Assembly (NCBI GenBank): GCA_022763485.1
Contig: JALEGX010000011.1
Location: forward strand, 19,807 to 83,806
Length of the DNA stretch: 64,000 nucleotides
Direction of reading: 5' to 3'
Source of the DNA: Paracoccaceae bacterium
Lineage (GTDB): Bacteria; Pseudomonadota; Alphaproteobacteria; Rhodobacterales; Rhodobacteraceae
A program made the position numbers and the translations under genes. Shown piece by piece: positions 56,324 to 64,000 of the stretch (the first letter of the stretch is position 1; every line of letters starts with the position of its first letter). The notes beneath the pieces were generated by a model that was not told the DNA's origin, did no database searches, and saw nothing but the letters and a program-made list of their open reading frames with translations.

Positions 56324-59100
56324 AGCCCGGCCTTGCGGGCGGCGTCATGCAGGGTGGCAATTGCGCGGGTGGCGGCCTCCTGCAAGGCCTGAAACATGCC
56401 GTCGCTGACCGGTCCGTCCGGGGTTTCGAACCGGATCAGCTCGTCGCGCAGCTCGGTCAGCTGAAAGTTCATCACCGCCCCTTTCAGGCGATGCGCCAGC
56501 TTGCGGTGGTCGGCGGGCGCGGCGGTGATGATCTGTTGCACGGCGCCGGGGATCTCATCAATCAGGGTCTGCACGATGTTCTGCGCGGTTTCGGCGCCAA
56601 GATCGGCGATGTCGTCTTGCAGGATCCGCAGCGTGACGTCGCTGGCCGCGCCGTGGACCGCTGGCGACGCGTCCGGTGGCGCAGCGGCGGTGCCGTCAGA
56701 CAGAAGATCCACCAGAGCCCGCGGCGAGATCGGTTTCGACAGGATCCGGTCGACGCCCAGCTTGGCCCGATCCTGCGCGGTGTCCGCAACCGAAAACGCG
56801 GTCAGCGCCGCCAGCGTCGTGTCGGGTGAGATCCGGCGCAGCCGCACGGCCAGATCCGCGCCGGGCATGTCGGGCAGATCCAGATCGATGAGGATCAGAT
56901 CAAAGCGGGTCGCCTGCGCGGCGGCCACCGCGCCCTTGCCGTTGGCGGCTTCGGCCACGCTGCAGCCCAGCCGTTCCAGGTAACCGCGCGACACGATCCT
57001 GTTGACCGCGTGATCGTCGATCACCAGCACCGACTGCCGGAACTCCGGGCCCTGCCCGCGGTCGTCGGCGGTGGGCAGCTGCGCCGGGTCGCCCAGCTGC
57101 ACCGGCACTGTCAGGGTGAACCGGCTGCCGATGCCGGGCTGGCTTTCGGCGTTGAGCGCACCGCCCATCGCCTCGGTCAGCTGGCGGGCAATGGGCAGGC
57201 CCAGCCCCACGCCTTCGACCCCGCTGTGGCGCATCTGGTCGGTGCGCGCGTAGACGTCAAAGGCGTGATCCAGCTCGGGCACAGTCATCCCGACGCCGGT
57301 GTCGCTGACCACGAAGCTGAGCGCAGAGGTGCCGGTAGCCGCATCGGTGGCGAAATCCACGCTCAGCGACACGCTGCCCTGAGGCGTGTATTTCACCGCA
57401 TTCGACAGCAGGTTGGTCACCACCTGGCGGATCTTGACGGCGTCACCGATCAGCACCGGCGGGATCTGGGCGCGGAAATCCACATCCGTGGCCAGCCCGG
57501 CGGGCGCGGCCAACGCCTGCAGGTATTCCGCCATCTGGCCGGTCATCGTGCGGGTTTCGAAATGCACCGGGGCGACGGCGGTGCGGGGGTCATCGCTGCT
57601 GGAAAAGGTCAGGATGTCATTGGTGATCGCCAGCAGATCCTGCGCTGATCCCAGCGTCATGGCAATGCGGGCCCTGCGGTCGGCGTCGGTCTCATCGGCT
57701 TCCAGCAGCCCCAAGAGCCCGATCACCCCGTTCAGCGGCGTGCGGATTTCGTGGCTCATGCGGGCCAGGAATTCGGTCTTGCTGCGGTTGGCGGATTCCG
57801 CCTCGGCCCGCGCGGCATTGGCGGCGTGCATTTCGCGCACCACATCGCCGGTTCGTTCCAGCACCGCATCGGCCAGATTTGCGCGCAGCTTTTCGGAATC
57901 GGCGGCGCGGCGGCGCAGGATGTTCAGCGCCTTTTCCATGCGGCCGATTTCATCGTGACCGGTCAGCGGCACCTTCTGGGCATAGTCGCCGCCCGCCACC
58001 CGCACGATGCGTTCGGAGACCGCGTGCAGGCGCGCGATGATCGAGCGCCGCAGCCGCCGCCAGGCCAGCGCGCCGATGATCGTGCAGAAGATGACAAACA
58101 GCAGCAGCCCCACCGACAGCTGAATGCTCAGCCGGTTGTTCGCGGCGATCTGTGACAACACCCGGGTCATCGCCGCCTGCCGGGTTTCCTGTGCGCTGGT
58201 GGCTAGCGCTGTGATCCGCTCGCGCAGGACAAAGCTGTCGCTCTCGATCTGCAGCTGCGCCTCCAGCTCCTGTCGGCGCAGGGAAAACAGGCCACCGGGA
58301 TCCAGCGCCTTGCGCTGGACCGCAAGCAGTGCCCGCGCTTCGTCCTGACCTGAGAGCGTGGGCAGGTATTCGAGCCGCCGGGACACCAGTCTGTAGAGCC
58401 TTTCGATCCGGCGGCGTTCCTCCCTCAGCAGCGGAACGGACTGGATTTCGACAATCTGCTGCAAGGCCCCCTGCACCGTGTCAGCCACGCGGGTCAGCTC
58501 GGTCAGGCGGTCAAAGGCAAAGAAATGCCGGTCGGCCAGCAGGTCCAGCCCCTTGTCCACATCCGAAGGCGCGGCGGAATAGATGTCACTGACGCCGGAG
58601 GTGACCCGCAGACGTGCCAGATCCAGTTGCGCCTCCAGCAGCAGGTCGAACCGCAGGCTGGTGTCCTTTTGCACGGCCAGTTGCCGGGCCATATGGTTTT
58701 TCAGCCGCAGCACCTGCCGGGCATTGCGGGACATGCGCGTGACGATCAGCCGGATATCGGCGGTGCTGGAGGTCTGGTCGGGGTTCCGGCTCAGCAGTTC
58801 CAGCTGATTGACCCCGGCCTCGATCCGTTCCAGCGACCGGGTCAGCGAAACGGTCAGATCCTGCAGGGTCTGCGACGAGTCCGCCTGGACAAAGGCGGTG
58901 GCGAATTGCGCGGTCAGCCCGGCCTCTGTTCCGACGTTGCTGGCCAGTTCGACAATAGGCAGATTCTGCTGGATCAGCCGCCCATGCGAGCGGATCAGAT
59001 ACCAGTTGACCGCAATCGCGGTGAGGCCCACCATGATCGCCATTGCTCCCAGAAAGGAGTAAACCAGGATCAACCGTCTGTCGAAGGAACCTCGCGCCAT
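56293..59100 (-). CDS. torS: Hybrid sensor histidine kinase TorS-like
   Basis: N-terminal TM + long periplasmic domain, HAMP, MSHEIRTPLNGVIGLLGLLEAD, receiver domain VLVIDDHAVNRIVSRGYLERLG, C-terminal Hpt (LAHRLKGAVMNF). Confidence 0.92.
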   Translation of the reverse strand: MARGSFDRRLILVYSFLGAMAIMVGLTAIAVNWYLIRSHGRLIQQNLPIVELASNVGTEAGLTAQFATAFVQADSSQTLQDLTVSLTRSLERIEAGVNQLELLSRNPDQTSSTADIRLIVTRMSRNARQVLRLKNHMARQLAVQKDTSLRFDLLLEAQLDLARLRVTSGVSDIYSAAPSDVDKGLDLLADRHFFAFDRLTELTRVADTVQGALQQIVEIQSVPLLREERRRIERLYRLVSRRLEYLPTLSGQDEARALLAVQRKALDPGGLFSLRRQELEAQLQIESDSFVLRERITALATSAQETRQAAMTRVLSQIAANNRLSIQLSVGLLLFVIFCTIIGALAWRRLRRSIIARLHAVSERIVRVAGGDYAQKVPLTGHDEIGRMEKALNILRRRAADSEKLRANLADAVLERTGDVVREMHAANAARAEAESANRSKTEFLARMSHEIRTPLNGVIGLLGLLEADETDADRRARIAMTLGSAQDLLAITNDILTFSSSDDPRTAVAPVHFETRTMTGQMAEYLQALAAPAGLATDVDFRAQIPPVLIGDAVKIRQVVTNLLSNAVKYTPQGSVSLSVDFATDAATGTSALSFVVSDTGVGMTVPELDHAFDVYARTDQMRHSGVEGVGLGLPIARQLTEAMGGALNAESQPGIGSRFTLTVPVQLGDPAQLPTADDRGQGPEFRQSVLVIDDHAVNRIVSRGYLERLGCSVAEAANGKGAVAAAQATRFDLILIDLDLPDMPGADLAVRLRRISPDTTLAALTAFSVADTAQDRAKLGVDRILSKPISPRALVDLLSDGTAAAPPDASPAVHGAASDVTLRILQDDIADLGAETAQNIVQTLIDEIPGAVQQIITAAPADHRKLAHRLKGAVMNFQLTELRDELIRFETPDGPVSDGMFQALQEAATRAIATLHDAARKAGLQTVPGSTNR

Positions 59101-59125
59101 CTGTTCAGTCTATGAAAGCCGTGTC

Positions 59126-60094
59126 ATGCGTTCAATCGGCCTCGTCCTTGGGGTATGGCTGCTGGCCCTCCTGTCTGTGTTGCCTGTGCGGGCGGCCAGC
59201 GCAGAGCGCAGTTTCTGCGTGCTGGTGCCGCACTTCAAGGATGAATACTGGCTGAGCGTCGGCTACGGGCTGGAACAGGCCGCCCGGCAGCGTGGCATCA
59301 CCCTGCGGTTCTTTGAGGCGGGGGGCTATCACGCGCGGGAACGCCAGATCGAACAGCTGCGCTTCTGCGCGGCAAGCCGGGCCGAGGCGATCCTGCTGGG
59401 TGCGGTGACATCCGATCATCCGACCTTTCTGGCCACCGTGGCCGAGGTCAGCCAATCGGTGCCGGTCTTTGGTCTGGTCAATGAATTGCACGCGCCCGAG
59501 CTGGTCGGAGCGATCGGCGTGGACTGGCAGGACATGGGGGAGTCGCTGGCCCGTTTCCTGGCCGAGCGCCATCCCCAGGAGTCCGAGCCGAAGACCGCGG
59601 TGCTGATCTCGGGGCCGGCGGAATCGGGATGGGCGCCGCCGCTGGAGCTGGGCATTCGCACCGCGCTGGACAACAGCAGCCTGCGGATCGTCCGGGTGTT
59701 CGGTGCGGACACCGGTCTGCGACAACAGCTGGCCATGGTCGAAGAGGCGCTGGCCGAGGTTCCCGACATGGATTACCTGATCGGCAGCGCGCCGGCGGTT
59801 GAGGCGGCGATCGGAATGCTGGCAAGCCAGGACCGCGCCACCCGGCCCCAGCTGGTGTCGACCTATATCAGCCACACGGTCAAACGCGGTCTGCTGAACG
59901 GTCAGGTTCTGGCCGTGCCCTTCGATGATCCGATGCGTCAGGGAGAGATGATGATCGACGCGGTCGAAGGTCTGGTGCCGCTCAATGCGCTGCCCAGCTT
60001 TACCGGGCCTGACATCCTGTTGCTGACACAGGGCAATACCAGCGCGGATCAGGTCAAGCTGTCGCCCTCGAACTATTTCCCGACCATCGAATGA
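59126..60094 (+). CDS. torT: Periplasmic TMAO-binding sensor TorT-like
   Basis: Signal peptide then periplasmic-binding fold LVPHFKDEYWLSVGYGLEQAARQRGITLRFFEAGGY; divergent from torS. Confidence 0.88.
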   Translation: MRSIGLVLGVWLLALLSVLPVRAASAERSFCVLVPHFKDEYWLSVGYGLEQAARQRGITLRFFEAGGYHARERQIEQLRFCAASRAEAILLGAVTSDHPTFLATVAEVSQSVPVFGLVNELHAPELVGAIGVDWQDMGESLARFLAERHPQESEPKTAVLISGPAESGWAPPLELGIRTALDNSSLRIVRVFGADTGLRQQLAMVEEALAEVPDMDYLIGSAPAVEAAIGMLASQDRATRPQLVSTYISHTVKRGLLNGQVLAVPFDDPMRQGEMMIDAVEGLVPLNALPSFTGPDILLLTQGNTSADQVKLSPSNYFPTIE

Positions 60095-60105
60095 CCGGAC
60101 CCCGC

Positions 60106-60138
60106 AAAAAGGGCCGCGCCTGTATCTGAGGCGCGGCC
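60106..60138 (-). terminator. Rho-independent-type terminator for ABC transporter operon
   Basis: Minus strand GGCCGCGCC-N9-GGCGCGGCC followed by CTTTTT. Confidence 0.75.
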
Positions 60139-60162
60139 GATCCTGTTCTGGGGGCGTGCCAC

Positions 60163-62178
60163 CTATCGCGACAGGCCCAGCATCTTGGTCCGCTTCGCAG
60201 ACCAGCTCATGATGGTCAGATCGAAGGTCAGCGCCATCAGCGCGACATTCATCCCCAGCACGAAGTTCTTGCCCAGATCGGTTCCCGCCAGCGTGCGCTG
60301 CAGCTCCTGGCCCAGGTCCTGCGTTCCGATGAAGGCGGCGATGATCACCATGAAGAAGGCAAACATGATGGCCTGGTTGAACCCCACCGCCATGGTGGGC
60401 AGGGCCAGCGGCAGCTGCACGCTCATCAGCTTCTGCCGCTTGGTGGCCCCCGACATATCCGCCGCTTCGGTCATTTCTGGCGGCACATTGCGCAGCCCTT
60501 CGATGGTATAGCGGGTCAGCGGCACCGTGGTGAAGATCACGATGGACAGAACCACGGTCACATCCGACACGCCGAACAGCATGATCGCAGGCAGCAGATA
60601 GATGAAGCTGGGGAAGGTCTGTGCCGTGTCGCAGAACAGCAGGATCCGTTCGGCCAGCCGCTTTGAGCGGGACGCCATGATGCCCAGCGGGATGCCGATC
60701 ATCATCGACAGGATCACCGCCGAGATGACAGAATAGAGCGTGATCACCGAGCGGTCCCACCAGCCGGAAAAGGCGACGACGGAGAAGAAGATCGCGGCAT
60801 AGATCGCCGGACGCCGCCCGCCGACGATCCAGGAGAACGCCACCACCATCAGGATGAAGGATGAGGTCGGGATCCACAGCAGGAAGTTGCGGAACGGGAT
60901 CAGCACCCAGACGTTCAGCACATAGCGCAGCGTTTCGGTCACCGCCTGCACCGCGTCGATGGCCAGGAACCCCTTGATGACCTTGTCGATCTCACGCCCC
61001 ATGGACAGCGATTGCCGGCGGCCCACCTTGTCCAGGATGTCCACGAACTGCCCCAGCACCAGAAACAGCGCAAAGGCTGACAGGGTGATCAGCAGATACT
61101 TGTGGCGCACATACCAGGGGGTGCCGCGTTCATGATGCACCGGCAGCTTGACGACCCAGGCCTTGGACATGCGGTCCAGCATCACCGCCACCAGAACAAT
61201 GGTCACGCCGATTTCGAACGACCGGCCCAGCTTGAAGCTGTTCATCATCGCCAGCAGCTTGCCGCCCAGACCGGGCATGCCGATGAAGGCGGTCAGCACC
61301 ACCATTGCCAGACACAGCATGATCACCTGGTTGACGCCGACCAGAATCTCGGTCCGGGCCGAGGGGATATAGACCCTGAACAGCATCTGCATCCGGGTGC
61401 AGCCGGACATCTTGCCCGCCTCGACCACCTCATGCGAGACTTTCTTCAGCCCCAATGTGGTCATCAGCACCATGGGCGGAATGGCATAGATCGTGGTCGC
61501 GATGGCCCCCGCGGTGGGCCCCACCTTGAAGAAGATGACCGCCGGCAGAAGATAGGTGAAGAACGGAATGGTCTGCAGGATGGCCAGCACCGGCTTGATC
61601 ACCCGTTCGAACCAGCCCCATTTCCACGCCGCGATGCCCAGGATGATGCCCGCCAGAAAGGCCAGCGGCACGGCCACGGCCAGCACCGAAAGGGTTTGCA
61701 TGGCGATCTTCCACTGGCCGACAAGCGCGGTCCAGACAAAGGTGCCGCCGCCCAGCAGCGCCAGCCGCCACCCCCCGAGATAGAAGCCGATCCCGGCGGC
61801 AACCGCCGCAACCGCGCTCCAGGGCAGCGGCTCGAAATAGGGCCAGCGATGCTTGCCTTCCAGCAGGTTGGCGGTGAAGCCCAGCATGAAGTCCAGCGGG
61901 CCTTCGGCAAACCAGCGGGTCAGGTGGATCAACCCGGGTCGCCCGGTTTCCAGATCGCCCTTGATGACCTCAAAGAAGCGATCCAGCCAGCTCGCCAGCG
62001 GCGGCACCCAGGCTTCGGGAATGCGGATCAGGAACTCCGGCAGGATCGGCTTTGCCAGACAGAAGAGCAGCGCCAGGCCCAGCAGCGCGGTGAACACCGG
62101 GTCATAGGAAACGGAGGGCTGCTTCTGTGGTGTCGGGGTTGCGATGTCTGCCATGTCAGTCATCTCCCAGCAGCACAT
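60163..62178 (-). CDS. tmoW: Tandem (two-in-one) ABC transporter permease, ProW/TmoW-like
   Basis: 671 aa with two EAA-loop permease halves: SHEVVEAGKMSGCTRMQMLFRVYIPSARTEILVGVNQ and PPEMTEAADMSGATKRQKLMSVQLPLALPTMAVGFNQ. Confidence 0.82.
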   Translation of the reverse strand: MCCWEMTDMADIATPTPQKQPSVSYDPVFTALLGLALLFCLAKPILPEFLIRIPEAWVPPLASWLDRFFEVIKGDLETGRPGLIHLTRWFAEGPLDFMLGFTANLLEGKHRWPYFEPLPWSAVAAVAAGIGFYLGGWRLALLGGGTFVWTALVGQWKIAMQTLSVLAVAVPLAFLAGIILGIAAWKWGWFERVIKPVLAILQTIPFFTYLLPAVIFFKVGPTAGAIATTIYAIPPMVLMTTLGLKKVSHEVVEAGKMSGCTRMQMLFRVYIPSARTEILVGVNQVIMLCLAMVVLTAFIGMPGLGGKLLAMMNSFKLGRSFEIGVTIVLVAVMLDRMSKAWVVKLPVHHERGTPWYVRHKYLLITLSAFALFLVLGQFVDILDKVGRRQSLSMGREIDKVIKGFLAIDAVQAVTETLRYVLNVWVLIPFRNFLLWIPTSSFILMVVAFSWIVGGRRPAIYAAIFFSVVAFSGWWDRSVITLYSVISAVILSMMIGIPLGIMASRSKRLAERILLFCDTAQTFPSFIYLLPAIMLFGVSDVTVVLSIVIFTTVPLTRYTIEGLRNVPPEMTEAADMSGATKRQKLMSVQLPLALPTMAVGFNQAIMFAFFMVIIAAFIGTQDLGQELQRTLAGTDLGKNFVLGMNVALMALTFDLTIMSWSAKRTKMLGLSR

Positions 62179-63184
62179 CCAGCGCGGCCTGCCGGTTCAG
62201 CACACCGATCAGCGCGCCGTCCTTGCCGGCCACCGGCAGGTTGTCGCGCGTGTCGCTCACCAACTGGCGGGCCAGCTGGTGAATGGTGTGGTCCCCGATC
62301 ACCGGATCACCTTCGACCGCGGTGCCATTGAGCGGCCGGGCCAGCACGCTGGCATGGACGACCCGCGACTTTTCGATCTCTTCGGTGAACTTGCGGACAT
62401 AGGGGGTCTTGGGGTTCAGCACGATCTGATCGGGGGTGTCGCATTGTTCGATGGCCCCGTTGCGCATGATGGCAATCCGGTCGGCCAGCCGCAGGGCTTC
62501 GTCAAAATCATGGGTGATGAAGACGATGGTCTTGCCCAGCATCTCTTGCAGGCGCAGGAATTCGTCCTGCATCTCGCGGCGGATCAGCGGATCCAGCGCC
62601 GAAAACGGTTCATCCAGGAACCAGATGTCGGGTTCAATAGCCAGTGAGCGGGCGATGCCGACGCGCTGTTGCTGGCCCCCGGACAATTCGCGGGGGAAAT
62701 ATTCCTCGCGGCCTTCCAGGCCCACCAGCTTGATCACCTCCAAAGCGCGTTCGCGGCGGTCGTGGCGGTTCTGACCGCGCATCTCCAGCGGAAAGGCCAC
62801 ATTGTCCAGAACCGTGCGGTGCGGCAGCAGCCCGAAGGACTGGAACACCATGCCCATTTTGGAGCGTCGCAGTTCGATCAGGTCCTTTTCGGCCAGGGCC
62901 ATCACGTCCTGCCCTTCGACCTCGATCGTGCCGCCGGTGATTTCATGCAGGCGGGAAAAGCAGCGGACCAGCGTGGATTTGCCGGAGCCCGACAGGCCCA
63001 TGATGACCAGCATCTCGCCCCGCGCGACATCGACCGACACATCCTTGACACCCGCAATATAGCCATCGGCGTGGATTTTTTCGAAGCTATGCCCTGCCGG
63101 CATGGAGGCCAGATATTGCTTCGGGTTGGCCCCGAACAGTTTCCAGACGTTGCGACAGCTGATGACGGGGGTGTCTTTGTTCAT
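62156..63184 (-). CDS. tmoV: Quaternary-amine/TMAO ABC transporter ATP-binding protein, ProV/TmoV-like
   Basis: MGLSGSGKSTLVRC Walker A, LSGGQQQRVGIARSLAIEPDIWFLDEPFSALDPLIR, C-terminal CBS-like region. Confidence 0.88.
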   Translation of the reverse strand: MNKDTPVISCRNVWKLFGANPKQYLASMPAGHSFEKIHADGYIAGVKDVSVDVARGEMLVIMGLSGSGKSTLVRCFSRLHEITGGTIEVEGQDVMALAEKDLIELRRSKMGMVFQSFGLLPHRTVLDNVAFPLEMRGQNRHDRRERALEVIKLVGLEGREEYFPRELSGGQQQRVGIARSLAIEPDIWFLDEPFSALDPLIRREMQDEFLRLQEMLGKTIVFITHDFDEALRLADRIAIMRNGAIEQCDTPDQIVLNPKTPYVRKFTEEIEKSRVVHASVLARPLNGTAVEGDPVIGDHTIHQLARQLVSDTRDNLPVAGKDGALIGVLNRQAALDVLLGDD

Positions 63185-63276
63185 TGTGTGGTGCTTTCTC
63201 CAGGGACGTTCACCGGGGGAACGGTCCGTGAATCCTTGATTGCCCCGCGGTGCCGCGGGTTGGGCCGGTGCCGGAA

Positions 63277-63305
63277 GCCCATCCCGGAGGATCCCCGGGA
63301 TGGGC
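63277..63305. repeat. Strong hairpin after substrate-binding-protein gene
   Basis: GCCCATCCCGG-AGGATCC-CCGGGATGGGC, 11-bp perfect arms. Confidence 0.6.
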
Positions 63306-63325
63306 GGCGTTTCGCGATGGGTGGA

Positions 63326-64000
<675 letters not shown>

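Overview
GC-rich alphaproteobacterial (Rhodobacteraceae/Roseobacter-like) extrachromosomal replicon segment. It contains a complete repABC replication/partition module (about 15.9-19.7 kb) with an antisense ctRNA signature between repB and repC, a nested centromere-like palindrome downstream of repC, and a nearby ParDE-type toxin-antitoxin pair. The cargo is catabolic. (i) 0-6.6 kb: LysR, a TRAP transporter, an HcnABC-like heteromeric FAD/[2Fe-2S] amine/imino-acid dehydrogenase set, and RidA. (ii) 6.6-15.6 kb: ADH, ALDH, glutamine-synthetase-like ligase, TRAP transporter and N-formylglutamate-amidohydrolase-like protein in one orientation, with a divergent RpiR regulator. (iii) 19.9-23.0 kb: Rieske oxygenase, reductase, small membrane protein and TetR. 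(iv) 24-31 kb: tryptophanase and sarcosine oxidase soxBDAG. (v) 32-48 kb: an apparently complete tryptophan -> kynurenine -> anthranilate -> anthraniloyl-CoA -> beta-oxidation-like system, with two divergent tryptophan 2,3-dioxygenases, kynureninase, formamidase, CoA ligase, fused monooxygenase/reductase, and a Rid protein that appears to lack the canonical catalytic Arg. (vi) 47.2-50 kb: several genes reduced by internal deletions. (vii) 50-64 kb: moaD/moaA/moeA, a TorA-like reductase fused to a C-terminal c-type heme domain, TorR/TorS/TorT, and a betaine/TMAO-type ABC transporter. All calls come from reading the sequence and supplied translations; no database searches were run.
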